Source of the DNA: Cellulosimicrobium cellulans
GTDB lineage: Bacteria > Actinomycetota > Actinomycetes > Actinomycetales > Cellulomonadaceae
NCBI RefSeq assembly: GCF_024124905.1
Contig: NZ_JAMXST010000001.1
Location: forward strand, 248,001 to 312,000
Direction: 5' to 3'
Length of the DNA stretch: 64,000 nt
The notes under the pieces are model-generated. The model did no database searches. It was not told the origin of the DNA and worked only from the letters and a program-made list of their open reading frames with translations. A program made the position numbers and the translations under genes. Of this stretch, positions 53,347 through 62,289 are shown piece by piece. Position 1 is the first letter of the stretch. Each line of letters starts with the position of its first letter.

Positions 53347-54327
53347 CTACCCCGGCAGGTGCGCGGCGACCCGGCGCAGCTCCGCCGGGCTCGCGTTGCC
53401 GCCCGAGCACACGACCCCGACCCGACGTCCGGCGAACCGCTCCGGGTCGGCGAGCACGGCGGCGAGCGCCGCCGCTCCCGCGCCCTCGGCGACGGTGCGC
53501 GCGGCGGTGAGGTAGAGCGCGGCGGCGCGGTCGATCGCGTCGTCCTCGACGAGGACGAAGTCGGCGAGGTGCTCGCGCAGCATCGCCTGGGTGAGCGCGA
53601 AGCCGGTGCCGGTGGCGAGGCCTTCGGCGCGCGAGGCGTTGGGCCGCGCGAGGAGGTCCCCGGCGCGCCAGGAGTCGTGCGCCGCCGGCGATGCGGTGGA
53701 CTGCACGGCGACCACGTCGAGGTCGGGGGCGAGCGCGCGGGCGACGAGGCACGCGGCCGCGGCGCCGCTGCCCCCGCCGACGGGCACGACGAGCACGTCG
53801 AGTTCCGGCGCGCGTTCGAGCAGCTCGAGGTAGGCCGTCGCGACGCCGGCGACGAGCAGCGGCTCGTTGGCGGCGCTGACGAGCCGGGACCCGTCGTCGG
53901 CCGCGAGCGCCGTGGCGTGCTCGCGTGCGTCGTCGAACGTGGTGCCGGCGACGACGAGGCGGGCGCCGAGGTCGCGGACGGCGTCGGCCTTGGTGGGGTT
54001 GGGGCTCGTGGGCATGACGATGGTGCAGGGGGTGGCGGTGGTGCGGGCGGCGTGGGCGACGGCCTGGGCGTGGTTGCCGGTGGAGAACGCGGTGACGCCG
54101 CGGGCGCGCTCGTCGGGCGTGAGGCGCTGGAGGAGGTTGAGGGCGCCGCGGACCTTGAACGCGCCGGTGGGCTGGAGGTTCTCGTGCTTGACGACGACGT
54201 GGGCGCGGGTGGCGTGGTCGAGGGCCGCGTAGGTGCGCGCGGGGGTGGGGTCAAGATGTGCGGCGAGGAGGCGGCGGGCGTCGAGGACGTCGCGCATCGT
54301 GGGCGGGGCGAGGTCTGCGGGGGCCAT
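53347..54327 (-). CDS. Threonine/serine dehydratase, PLP-dependent
   Basis: 326-residue fold-type II PLP enzyme. The cofactor lysine is K58 in KHENLQPTGAFKVRGALN, the phosphate loop is VPVGGGSGAAAACLVARA, TAFSTGNHAQAVAHAARTTA binds substrate, and GVVCSGGNASP ends the chain. It lacks the regulatory ACT domain of IlvA, so it is the catabolic or racemase-like type; threonine, serine or hydroxyaspartate are possible substrates. It is divergent from a LysR gene that probably controls it. Confidence 0.87.
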   Translation of the reverse strand: MAPADLAPPTMRDVLDARRLLAAHLDPTPARTYAALDHATRAHVVVKHENLQPTGAFKVRGALNLLQRLTPDERARGVTAFSTGNHAQAVAHAARTTATPCTIVMPTSPNPTKADAVRDLGARLVVAGTTFDDAREHATALAADDGSRLVSAANEPLLVAGVATAYLELLERAPELDVLVVPVGGGSGAAAACLVARALAPDLDVVAVQSTASPAAHDSWRAGDLLARPNASRAEGLATGTGFALTQAMLREHLADFVLVEDDAIDRAAALYLTAARTVAEGAGAAALAAVLADPERFAGRRVGVVCSGGNASPAELRRVAAHLPG

Positions 54328-54378
54328 GCGTCCACGGTGACGCGTGCCGTCCCATAGGTCCAATGCCTGTTCTGAGTG

Positions 54379-54390
54379 GATCGATCGATC
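54379..54390. promoter_or_regulatory. Palindrome between dehydratase and LysR genes
   Basis: GATCGATCGATC is a perfect 12-base palindrome in the 94-base divergent region. It ends five bases before the TATGCT hexamer (54396-54401) of the LysR gene. It is a plausible binding site for the regulator, though the classic T-N11-A pattern was not separately confirmed. Confidence 0.45.
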
Positions 54391-54421
54391 GGATCTATGC
54401 TTCGTCGGTGAGGGAGTCGAG

Positions 54422-55330
54422 ATGGACCTGACACGGCTGCGCGTCCTGGCGGCCGTGGCCCGCGAGGGGTCGGTGACGGCCGCGGCGCGGTCGCTGCACT
54501 ACGCGCAGCCGTCGGTGAGCCACCACCTGGCGCGGCTGGAGGCGGAGGTGGGCGTGCCCCTGCTGGAGCGGCACGGGCGCGGGGTGCGACTGACGGCAGC
54601 GGGGCGGCTCCTGGCGACGCGCGCGGAGGAGATCCTGGGGCGCGTGGGCGCGGCACGGGACGAGCTGGACGCGCTGGTGTCGCTCTCGGCGGGGCGGGTG
54701 CGGCTGGCGGCGTTCCCCTCGGCGCTCGCGACGCTCGTGCCCGACGTCGTCGCGCGGCTCGCGGGGGACCATCCGGGCCTGGGCGTGGGCCTCGTGGAGG
54801 CGGAGCCGCCGGAGGCGCTGGAGGCGCTGCGGCGTGGCGTGGTGGACGTGGCGCTGGTGTTCGAGCACGACCGCTCCCCCGTCGACGTGGAGGGCCTGCG
54901 CGCGGTGCCGGTCCTCGCCGAGGAGCTGTTCCTCGTGCGTGCGGCGGACGCCGCGCCGACCCCCGGCGGGCGCGAGCGCGTGCCGGGGGCGGACGCCGCG
55001 CCGGGGGACCTCGCGACGCTCGCGGACGCGGCGTGGATCGCGGGCTGCGAGCGGTGCCGCGCCGACCTGGTGGGCCGGTGCGAGCGCGCGGGCTTCACGC
55101 CACGGGTCGCGTTCGAGACGGACGACTACGTCGCGGTGCAGTCCCTCGTGGCGGCCGGGGTCGGGGTCTCGCTCCTGCCCGCCCTGGCGCTGCGCGCCCA
55201 CCGCGACCCGCGCGTGGACGTGCGGGCCCTGCCTGGCGCGGCCCGCCGCGTCCTCGCGGTCACGTACGGGGACCGCCCCGCGCCGGGCACGGCGGCCGTC
55301 GTCGAGGGCCTGGTGCGCGCGGCGGCGTGA
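54422..55330 (+). CDS. LysR family transcriptional regulator
   Basis: 302 residues: the winged helix MDLTRLRVLAAVAREGSVTA with SLHYAQPSVSHHLARLEAEV, the linker helix, and the periplasmic-binding-like effector domain (RVRLAAFPSALATLVPDVVA to SLVAAGVGVSLLPALALRAH). A pair of cysteines in WIAGCERCRAD is a feature of some members. Divergent placement beside the PLP dehydratase suggests that it regulates that gene in response to an amino acid. Confidence 0.88.
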   Translation: MDLTRLRVLAAVAREGSVTAAARSLHYAQPSVSHHLARLEAEVGVPLLERHGRGVRLTAAGRLLATRAEEILGRVGAARDELDALVSLSAGRVRLAAFPSALATLVPDVVARLAGDHPGLGVGLVEAEPPEALEALRRGVVDVALVFEHDRSPVDVEGLRAVPVLAEELFLVRAADAAPTPGGRERVPGADAAPGDLATLADAAWIAGCERCRADLVGRCERAGFTPRVAFETDDYVAVQSLVAAGVGVSLLPALALRAHRDPRVDVRALPGAARRVLAVTYGDRPAPGTAAVVEGLVRAAA

Positions 55331-55378
55331 CGCCGCCGCGCGGGTGCGCTCCCCCGGCACGCGTGGCACGCTCGCCTC

Positions 55379-56497
55379 GTGCCGCAGAACACGACCCAGG
55401 GAACCGGCGCGAGCATCGGCGTGCCGGCCGACGTCCCGGAGCCGCAGCCCGTCCTGGGCGGTCTCACCGAGTCCGCGGTGTTCCTCGTCGTCAGCGCGAC
55501 GGGCTCGCCCGGGTCGCGCGAGCGCCTGCTCGACGTCGCCTCGTCGGTCAACGACCTGGTGCGCGCGGTGGGGTTCCGCCAGTCGGCCGCGGGGCTCACG
55601 TGCGTCGTGGGGCTGGGTGCGGCGTTCTGGGACGCCGTGCGCCCGCCCGGGGCGCCGCGGCCCGACGGCCTGCACCCGTTCCGCGCCGTGCAGGGCGCCG
55701 TGCACGACGCCCCCTCGACCCCGGGCGACGTGCTGTTCCACGTCCGGGCCGACCGCGCCGACCTCACGTTCGAGCTGACCCGGCAGGTCATGGCCGCGCT
55801 CGGCGACGCGGTGCGGGTCGACGACCACGTGACGGGCTTCCGCTACTTCGACTCGCGCGACCTGCTCGGCTTCGTCGACGGCACCGAGAACCCGACGGGC
55901 CGCTCAGCCGCGGGCGCCGCGATCATCCCGGACGGCCCGTTCGCGGGCGGCAGCCACGTCGTCGTGCAGAAGTACGTGCACGACCTCGCGGCCTGGGGCG
56001 CGCTGCCCGTCGAGGCGCAGGAGCGCATCATCGGGCGGACCAAGCTCGACGACGTCGAGCTCGCGGACGACGTGCAGCCCCCGGACTCGCACGTGTCGCT
56101 CAACACGATCGTCGACGACGACGGGACCGAGCGTGACGTCCTGCGCGACAACATGGCGTTCGGCGACCCGTCGACCGGAGAGTTCGGCACCTACTACATC
56201 GCCTACGCCGCGGACGTCGGCGTCGTGGAGCGCATGCTGGACAACATGTTCGTGGGGAACCCGCCGGGGCGCTACGACCACATCCTCGACGTGTCCACCG
56301 CGCTGACCGGGACGTCGTTCTTCGTCCCCTCGCTCGACCTGCTCGAGTCGCTGGCCGACGACGCCCCGGACGAGGCCGGACGGCCCGCGCCCACCGCACC
56401 CGGCACCGCGACCGCGACCGCGCAGCCTGCCGCACCCGCCACCACCGCGCCCGTCGGGACTCTCGCGATCGGGTCGTTGAAGGGAGAACCGTCGTGA
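55379..56497 (+). CDS. Dye-decolourising peroxidase with encapsulin tag
   Basis: Heme peroxidase of the DyP family, 372 residues. The signature GFVDGTENPTG holds the distal Asp, DSHVSLNTI the proximal His, and VLRDNMAFG the distal Arg. A Pro/Ala/Thr linker of about 40 residues leads to LAIGSLKG (362-369), the cargo-loading peptide that binds the inside of encapsulin shells. The encapsulin gene follows with a four-base overlap. So the enzyme is expected inside a protein nanocompartment, acting on peroxide. The GTG start has only a poor CACGCT hexamer upstream. Confidence 0.94.
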   Translation: MPQNTTQGTGASIGVPADVPEPQPVLGGLTESAVFLVVSATGSPGSRERLLDVASSVNDLVRAVGFRQSAAGLTCVVGLGAAFWDAVRPPGAPRPDGLHPFRAVQGAVHDAPSTPGDVLFHVRADRADLTFELTRQVMAALGDAVRVDDHVTGFRYFDSRDLLGFVDGTENPTGRSAAGAAIIPDGPFAGGSHVVVQKYVHDLAAWGALPVEAQERIIGRTKLDDVELADDVQPPDSHVSLNTIVDDDGTERDVLRDNMAFGDPSTGEFGTYYIAYAADVGVVERMLDNMFVGNPPGRYDHILDVSTALTGTSFFVPSLDLLESLADDAPDEAGRPAPTAPGTATATAQPAAPATTAPVGTLAIGSLKGEPS

Positions 56498-57354
56498 GCA
56501 CCTCGGAACCGGACCTGGGCTCGGTCGTCCCCACGAGCGGCGCGGGCGCGCCCGGGGACTCGAACCTGCACCGCTGGCTCGCGCCCGTCACGGACGCCGC
56601 GTGGGAGGAGATCGCGGACGAGGCGCGGCGCACGTTCGTGCGCAACGTCGCCGGGCGGCGCGTGGTCGACGTGACGGGCCCGCTCGGCTTCGGCACGGCG
56701 TCCGCCCGCACGGGACACGTCACCGACGTCGAGGCCCCGCACGACGGCATCCGGGCGCGCCTGCGCGACGTCGTGCCGCTCGTCGAGCTGCAGGTGCCGT
56801 TCACGGTGTCGCGGCAGGCGGTCGACGACGTCGCGCGCGGCTCGAAGGACTCGGACTGGCAGCCGGTCAAGGACGCCGCCACGGCGCTCGCGCGCGCCGA
56901 AGACCGGGCCGTGTTCGAGGGGTACGCGGCCGCCGGGATCCGCGGCATCGGCCCCGGGTCGGACAACCCGCCGATCGCGGTCCCCGCCGACCCGCGCGAC
57001 CTGCCCGACGCCGTCGCCGCCGCGCAGACCGAGCTGCGCCTCGCGGGCGTGGAGGGCCCGTACGCGCTCGTGCTCGACGCCGACCTGTACACGGCGGTGT
57101 CCGAGACCCGCGACCACGGGTACCCGATCCGCGAGCAGCTCGAGCGCATGGTGCAGCGCGACATCGTGTGGGCGCCCGCGCTGCGCGGCGGGTACCTGCT
57201 CACCACGCGCGGCGGCGACCACGAGCTGACGATCGGGCAGGACGTGTCCATCGGCTACCTCGACCACACGGCCGACGAGGTCCGCCTCTACCTGTTCGCC
57301 TCGCTCACGTTCCAGACCTACACCGCCGAGGCGTCCGTCCACCTCACGCGCTGA
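56494..57354 (+). CDS. Encapsulin shell protein, family 1
   Basis: HK97-fold shell protein, 286 residues, of the linocin M18 type. Family blocks are NLHRWLAPVTDAAWEEIADE, TFVRNVAGRRVVDVTGPLGF, PFTVSRQAVDDVARGSKDSD and the C-terminal FASLTFQTYTAEASVHLTR. A 22-residue Ser/Gly/Pro tail precedes the usual NLHR start; no internal ATG or GTG would remove it, so the extension seems real. The GTG overlaps the DyP stop and follows AAGGGAGA. It assembles the shell that carries the peroxidase. Confidence 0.95.
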   Translation: MSTSEPDLGSVVPTSGAGAPGDSNLHRWLAPVTDAAWEEIADEARRTFVRNVAGRRVVDVTGPLGFGTASARTGHVTDVEAPHDGIRARLRDVVPLVELQVPFTVSRQAVDDVARGSKDSDWQPVKDAATALARAEDRAVFEGYAAAGIRGIGPGSDNPPIAVPADPRDLPDAVAAAQTELRLAGVEGPYALVLDADLYTAVSETRDHGYPIREQLERMVQRDIVWAPALRGGYLLTTRGGDHELTIGQDVSIGYLDHTADEVRLYLFASLTFQTYTAEASVHLTR

Positions 57355-57397
57355 CCCGCTTCTGAGGCTCGCGTCGGTCGCCTCCTGCGCCGCCCGC

Positions 57398-58252
57398 TCA
57401 GCCCGCGACGACGACGGCGGGCGCCGCGAGCACGAGCAGCACGACGCACACGCCCGCCACCGCCATCGACAGCGCGAACGGGGCCCGGCTGCGGGGCCGC
57501 AGCACGCCCACGACCCCCGCCGCGACGGCGAGGAGCAAACCTGCTCCGCCCAGCACCCAGGCCGCGGCGTCCGGCGCACCCGGGGGCGCCAGGACGACGA
57601 GGAGCGCGGCCACGCCGAGCAGCGCGGGCGCGAGGACGCTGCTCGCGCGCCGCCCGAGCCGGTGCGGCAGGCCGCGGACCCCGGTCGCGGCGTCGTCCTC
57701 GAGGTCCGGCAGCGTGTTCGCGACGTGCGCGCCCACGCCGAGCAGCACCGCGGCGGCCACCGCCCACGGAGCCGGCCGGCCGTCCCCGGGCGCGGCGAGC
57801 ACGACGAACACCGCGAGCAGCCCGAACGAGAGGGCGTACGGGGCCCAGGACCACCACGTCGCCTTGAGCGCCGCGTTGTACGACCATGCGATCGCGACGG
57901 CGACGACGTGCACGAGCCCCGGCACCACGCCGGTCGCGAGCGAGAGCACCACGCACGCGCCGAGGGCCGCGAGCGCCGCCGTGCGCAGGGTCGCGGGCGT
58001 GACGAGTCCGGTCACGACGGGCTTGTCGGCACGCCCCACCGCGAGGTCGCGGCGCGCGTCGAGCCAGTCGTTGCTCCACCCGACCGAGAGCTGGCCGGTG
58101 AGGACCGCGAGCGCCACGAGCGTCGTCGTGCGGGCACCCGCACCGATCCCGGCCGAGAGCGCGAGCGCGAACAGGGTGACCATCACCGTGGGCGGGAAGT
58201 GGCTCGCGACGACCAGCCCCCGCACGAGCCCCCGCGACCGCCCCGACGCCAT
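57398..58252 (-). CDS. UbiA family prenyltransferase (SCO3242 type)
   Basis: Integral membrane prenyltransferase, 284 residues and about eight helices. The first prenyl-diphosphate motif is GWSNDWLDARRDLAVGRADK and the second is near ANTLPDLEDDAATGVRGLPH. TACGGT lies six bases before the ATG. It is divergent from a type III polyketide synthase 147 bases away. Prenylation of a PKS product is a fair guess; a menaquinone or other lipid role is the alternative. Confidence 0.85.
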   Translation of the reverse strand: MASGRSRGLVRGLVVASHFPPTVMVTLFALALSAGIGAGARTTTLVALAVLTGQLSVGWSNDWLDARRDLAVGRADKPVVTGLVTPATLRTAALAALGACVVLSLATGVVPGLVHVVAVAIAWSYNAALKATWWSWAPYALSFGLLAVFVVLAAPGDGRPAPWAVAAAVLLGVGAHVANTLPDLEDDAATGVRGLPHRLGRRASSVLAPALLGVAALLVVLAPPGAPDAAAWVLGGAGLLLAVAAGVVGVLRPRSRAPFALSMAVAGVCVVLLVLAAPAVVVAG

Positions 58253-58399
58253 GGCCGCACCGTAGTCCGGCTGCGGGTGCGGTGCCCGCCGTCGGGACGC
58301 CTGAGCGCGGCTCGTCACCCGTCGGACGTCGACGCGGCCGACCGCGCGGCGCAGCTCGCCCCCCGCGCGGGCGGCGCAGGCCGGTGGGACGATGCGGGC

Positions 58400-59536
58400 A
58401 TGTCGCGCGTCGTCGCCGTCGGGACCTCGCTTCCCGACCATGCGTACCGCCAGGACGAGATCTCCCGGGTCACGAGCGAGCTGCTCACGGACGACCCGGT
58501 GCGGCGTGCGCTCACGCGCCGCCTGCACGCCCACGCGGGAGTGGAGACCCGTCATCTCGCCCTGCCGGTCGAGGACTACGGCGGGCTGTCGTTCGGGTCG
58601 GCCAACGACGTGTTCCTCGCGCTCGGCACGGACCTCGCGGAGCGGGCGTGCCGGGCGGCGCTCGACGACGCGGGGCTGCGCGCGGACGCGGTGGACCACG
58701 TCGTCCTGACGACCGTCACGGGCGTCGGCGCGCCCACGCTCGACGTGCTGGTCGCCGCCCGGCTGGGCCTGCGCTCCGACGTGCGGCGCACGCCGTCGTT
58801 CGGGTGGGGCTGCGCCGGGGGCGCCGCGGGCCTGGCGCGCGCGGACGACCTGCTGCGGGGCCGGCCGCGCGACGTCGCGCTCCTCGTGGCGGTCGAGCTG
58901 TGCTCCCTGACGCTGCAGCGCGGCGACCCGTCGACGGCGAACCTCGTCGCGTCGGGCCTGTTCGGCGACGGCGCGGCGGCGGCGGTCCTCGTGGGCGACG
59001 AGCACCCGCTCGCGCGGCGCCCCGGTCCGTACGGGCGGGCCGCGCGCGACGGGGGGCGGGCGTGCGGCGCGCGCGTCGTCGACTCGCGCTCCCACCTGCA
59101 CCCCGGCACGACGGGCGACCTCGGGTGGCGCGTGGGCGACACGGGGTTCGAGATCGTGCTGTCCGCGCGCCTGCCGGAGCTCATCGGGGCGCACCTGCTC
59201 GGGGACGTCAAGGCGCTCCTCGCCGAGCACGACCTCGAGCCGGCCGACGTCGGAGCGTGGGTCGTGCACGCGGGCGGCCCCCGCGTCCTGGACGCCGTGC
59301 GCGACGCGCTGGGCCTCGCCGAGGAGGACCTCGCGCTCAGCCGCGCGTCCCTGCGCGACGTCGGGAACCTGTCGTCGGCGTCCGTGCTGCACGTGCTCGC
59401 CGCGACGCTCGGACGCGACCGCACGCCGCCCGGCACGCCCGCCGTCCTCCTGGCGTTCGGCCCCGGGGTCAGCACCGAGCTCGTGCTCCTGCGCCTCGAC
59501 GGGCGCGGTGCACCCCGCGCGGGGGCGGACGGATGA
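58400..59536 (+). CDS. Type III polyketide synthase
   Basis: 378-residue chalcone-synthase-like enzyme that condenses malonyl-CoA units on an acyl starter. The triad is complete: C138 (GWGCAGGAAG), H290 (VVHAGGPRVL) and N323 (VGNLSSAS), with FGDGAAAAVLVG before. The following methyltransferase and flavin oxygenase match the order of phenolic lipid operons (srsABC of Streptomyces), so an alkylresorcinol or alkylpyrone product is likely. The ATG starts six bases after GACGAT, an imperfect leaderless hexamer. The stop overlaps the methyltransferase gene. Confidence 0.93.
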   Translation: MSRVVAVGTSLPDHAYRQDEISRVTSELLTDDPVRRALTRRLHAHAGVETRHLALPVEDYGGLSFGSANDVFLALGTDLAERACRAALDDAGLRADAVDHVVLTTVTGVGAPTLDVLVAARLGLRSDVRRTPSFGWGCAGGAAGLARADDLLRGRPRDVALLVAVELCSLTLQRGDPSTANLVASGLFGDGAAAAVLVGDEHPLARRPGPYGRAARDGGRACGARVVDSRSHLHPGTTGDLGWRVGDTGFEIVLSARLPELIGAHLLGDVKALLAEHDLEPADVGAWVVHAGGPRVLDAVRDALGLAEEDLALSRASLRDVGNLSSASVLHVLAATLGRDRTPPGTPAVLLAFGPGVSTELVLLRLDGRGAPRAGADG

Positions 59537-60093
59537 GCCTCGCCTGGTACGTCGTGCTCGTCGGCGCCACGGCGGTGGAACGCCTCGCGGAGCTCGTGGT
59601 GTCCGCGCGCAACGCGCGCTGGTCCTTCGCGCGCGGCGGCGTGGAGTCGGGCCGGGGGCACTTCCCCGCCATGGTCGCCCTGCACACCGGGCTCCTGGTC
59701 GCGTGCGTCGCCGAGGCGTGGCTCGCGGACCGGCCCTTCCTGCCCTGGCTCGGCTGGCCCATGCTCGCCCTGGTGCTCGCGAGCCAGGGGCTGCGCTGGT
59801 GGTGCATCGCGACGCTCGGACCGCGGTGGAACACGCGCGTCATCGTCGTGCCCGGCCTCCCGCTCGTGGCGCGCGGTCCGTACCGGTGGCTGCGTCACCC
59901 CAACTACGTCGCGGTCGTCGTCGAGGGTTTCGCCCTCCCGCTCGTGCACTCGTGCTGGGTCACGGCTCTCGCGTTCACCGTCCTCAACGCCGTGCTGCTG
60001 GCCCGGTTCCGCATCCCCGCCGAGGAGCGTGCGCTCGCGCTCGCCACCGCGGCGGGGGCGAGCGCCGACGGCCCGCCGCGCCCCCGGTCGTGA
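59533..60093 (+). CDS. ICMT-like methyltransferase of the PKS operon
   Basis: 186 residues with an isoprenylcysteine carboxyl methyltransferase domain: ALVLASQGLRWWCIATLGPR, WNTRVIVVPGLPLVARGPY, then RWLRHPNYVAVVVEGFALPL, and about five membrane helices. Homologues beside type III PKS genes (BpsB of Bacillus, SrsB of Streptomyces) methylate the alkylpyrone or resorcinol product. The ATG overlaps the PKS stop by four bases. Confidence 0.87.
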   Translation: MSLAWYVVLVGATAVERLAELVVSARNARWSFARGGVESGRGHFPAMVALHTGLLVACVAEAWLADRPFLPWLGWPMLALVLASQGLRWWCIATLGPRWNTRVIVVPGLPLVARGPYRWLRHPNYVAVVVEGFALPLVHSCWVTALAFTVLNAVLLARFRIPAEERALALATAAGASADGPPRPRS

Positions 60094-60103
60094 CGGGCGC
60101 GAC

Positions 60104-61216
60104 GTGAGCGTCCCGGCACGCACCGAGGTCCTCGTCGTGGGCGGCGGCCCCGTCGGCCTGGCGGCGGCGCTGCACGCCCGGCGGGCCGGGCGCGAGGTCG
60201 TCGTGGTCGACCGGCGCGCGGGCGTCATCGACAAGGCGTGCGGGGAGGGCCTGCTTCCCGGCGCGCTCGCCGCCGTGCTCGACCTCGGCGTCGACCCGCC
60301 CGGGCACCGGCTCGCGGGCATCAGCTACCGCGACGCGACCCGCCACGCCGACCACCCCTTCGCCGCCGGACCGGGGCGCGGCGTGCGACGCACCGCCCTG
60401 CACGCGGCGCTGCGCGAGCGCGCGCTGGCCGAGGGCGTCCTGATCGAGCAGGCGACCCTCCGCGGGCTGAGCCAGGACGACCGCGGCGTCGACGTCGCGC
60501 TCGACACCTCGCCCCGCGCCGCGCACCGCCTCGGCCAGGACGCGGGCGGCACACGCACGCACGTGCGCGCGTCCTGGGTGCTCGGGTGCGACGGCCTGCA
60601 CTCCACGGTCCGGCGCCTCACCGGGCTCGACGCCCCCGCCCACGGCCGCGCCCGGTTCGGGCTGCGCACCCACTACCGCACGACGCCGTGGAGCGACCTC
60701 GTCGAGGTGCACTGGGCCCCGCACGCCGAGGCGTACGTGACCCCCGTCGCGCCCGACGTCGTCGGCGTCGCCGTGCTGGCGCGGCGCGGCGACGCGAGCC
60801 CGGCGCGGGGGGACGGCGACGGCGCGCGGGCGGGGCTCGACGCGTTCGCCGAGCTCGCCGACCGGCTGCGCGACGCCCCCGCGGTGGGGCAGGTGCGCGG
60901 CGCCGGGCCGCTGCGCCAGCGCGCCCGACGGCGCACCGCCGGGCGGGTGCGGCTCGTCGGCGACGCGTCCGGGTACGTCGACGCGCTCACGGGCGAGGGC
61001 GTGCGCGTCGGGCTCGCCCAGGCCGACGCCGCGGTGCGCCACCTCGACGACGCGGGAGCGTACGAGCGGGCGTGGTCGCGCGCCACGCGGGACTACCGCG
61101 TCCTGACGACCGGCCTGCTCGCATGGGCGGGCAGCCCGGCCCGCGGGGCGATCGTGCCCGCGGCGAGCGTCGCCCCGTGGCTGTACGGCGCGGTCGTCGA
61201 GCGCCTCGCCCGCTGA
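60104..61216 (+). CDS. FAD-dependent monooxygenase of the PKS operon
   Basis: 370-residue flavoprotein of the aromatic hydroxylase/GGR-like class. The dinucleotide fold is EVLVVGGGPVGLAAALHARR, the second motif VLGCDGLHSTVRRLTG, and the FAD-phosphate motif LVGDASGYVDALTGEGVRVG. In srsABC-type operons the third gene hydroxylates the phenolic lipid ring, a fitting role here. The GTG lies 11 bases after the methyltransferase stop. Confidence 0.87.
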   Translation: MSVPARTEVLVVGGGPVGLAAALHARRAGREVVVVDRRAGVIDKACGEGLLPGALAAVLDLGVDPPGHRLAGISYRDATRHADHPFAAGPGRGVRRTALHAALRERALAEGVLIEQATLRGLSQDDRGVDVALDTSPRAAHRLGQDAGGTRTHVRASWVLGCDGLHSTVRRLTGLDAPAHGRARFGLRTHYRTTPWSDLVEVHWAPHAEAYVTPVAPDVVGVAVLARRGDASPARGDGDGARAGLDAFAELADRLRDAPAVGQVRGAGPLRQRARRRTAGRVRLVGDASGYVDALTGEGVRVGLAQADAAVRHLDDAGAYERAWSRATRDYRVLTTGLLAWAGSPARGAIVPAASVAPWLYGAVVERLAR

Positions 61217-61246
61217 CGAGCCGCGCCCGGCCGGTAGGGTCGGCGC

Positions 61247-61795
61247 GTGACACGGTCCCGGCAGCGCCTCGGCGCGGGCGCGCGCGGCCAGTGGTGGGCG
61301 CTCGTCGCGGGCGTCGTCGGGCTCGGCGCCGTCGAGGTGCTCACGGTGCACCTCGTCGCGGGGGCGCTGCTGCCGGACGTCGCGGCCCTCGTCGTCGACG
61401 TCGTCCTCGGCCTCGCGACGCTCGCCCTGGTCCTCGCCCTCGCCTCGCCCCTCTGGGCGTCGGTCCGCCTCGGCCCCGACGCGCTCGTCGTGCGGTTCGG
61501 CTGGGTCGGCGGCGTCGTCGTGCCCCGGGCGGACGTCGTGGCCGCCGGCACCTGGACGGGGACAGCAGTGCGGCCCGTCGAGATCGGCGCGGGTCACGAC
61601 GACCCGGCGGACGGCGGGGAGCGCACCGGCGCGCACGGCGTCGTGTCGTTCGTGCGGTCCGCGCGCTCACCCGTGGTCCGCCTCGACCTCGCCGCCCCGG
61701 TCGCGGCCCGGGTCGCGGGGACCCGTCGCGTGACCGCGACCACCGTCCTCGTCGGGGTCGACGACCCCGAGCCGCTGCTCGCGCTCGCCCCGTAG
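61247..61795 (+). CDS. DUF3093 family membrane protein
   Basis: 182 residues: two N-terminal helices (ALVAGVVGLGAVEVLTVHLV, VVLGLATLALVLALASPLWA), then a PH-like domain with LGPDALVVRFGWVGGVVVPR and the terminal VLVGVDDPEPLLALAP. This is an Actinobacteria-specific family with no known function. TAGGGT lies six bases before the GTG, a leaderless start. It may be independent of the PKS operon. Confidence 0.78.
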   Translation: MTRSRQRLGAGARGQWWALVAGVVGLGAVEVLTVHLVAGALLPDVAALVVDVVLGLATLALVLALASPLWASVRLGPDALVVRFGWVGGVVVPRADVVAAGTWTGTAVRPVEIGAGHDDPADGGERTGAHGVVSFVRSARSPVVRLDLAAPVAARVAGTRRVTATTVLVGVDDPEPLLALAP

Positions 61796-61860
61796 CGCAC
61801 GCGCCCGCGGACGCCGGGGCGACGACGGCCGTGTGGGCGCAGGCGGATACCGTCCCGCGC

Positions 61861-62220
61861 ATGACCTCGCTCGACCTCCACGTCGTCCCCGACCGCTTCC
61901 TCCTCGCCCACGTCCCCGGCGCCACGTTCCCCGAGGACGACGAGTGGGTCGCGCTCGTGCGTGCCCCCGAGGGCCTGACGGTCGTGCGGCACGCGTCGCC
62001 CTTCGACGACGCCGAGCGGTGGGCCGGGTTCTACGGCTCGGCGCACGACCTGACGACGACCGGGGTGCTCGCCTCCGTCGTCGGGCCCCTCGCCGACGCG
62101 GGCATCGCCGTGTTCGTCGCGTCCACGTTCCACGCGGACCTCGTGCTCGTGCCCGAGGACCGCCTCGACCAGGCCACGCACGCTCTCCGCGACGCCGGTC
62201 ACGCCGTCGCCCCCCGCTGA
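61861..62220 (+). CDS. ACT-domain-like protein
   Basis: 119 residues with two ACT-like halves: LHVVPDRFLLAHVPGATFPE, then LVRAPEGLTVVRHASPFDDA, and TTTGVLASVVGPLADAGIAV FVAST with the final VPEDRLDQATHALRDAGHAV. Proteins of this kind (the CASTOR/ACT_7 group) bind amino acids as regulators or sensors. No enzyme domain is attached. TACCGT lies seven bases before the ATG, a leaderless start. Confidence 0.75.
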   Translation: MTSLDLHVVPDRFLLAHVPGATFPEDDEWVALVRAPEGLTVVRHASPFDDAERWAGFYGSAHDLTTTGVLASVVGPLADAGIAVFVASTFHADLVLVPEDRLDQATHALRDAGHAVAPR

Positions 62221-62289
62221 GGCGCGCACCGGGACGGGGGCACCGCGCGCCCCCGCGCCCGACCCCGTCGACGACGTCGCGCGCGGGAG

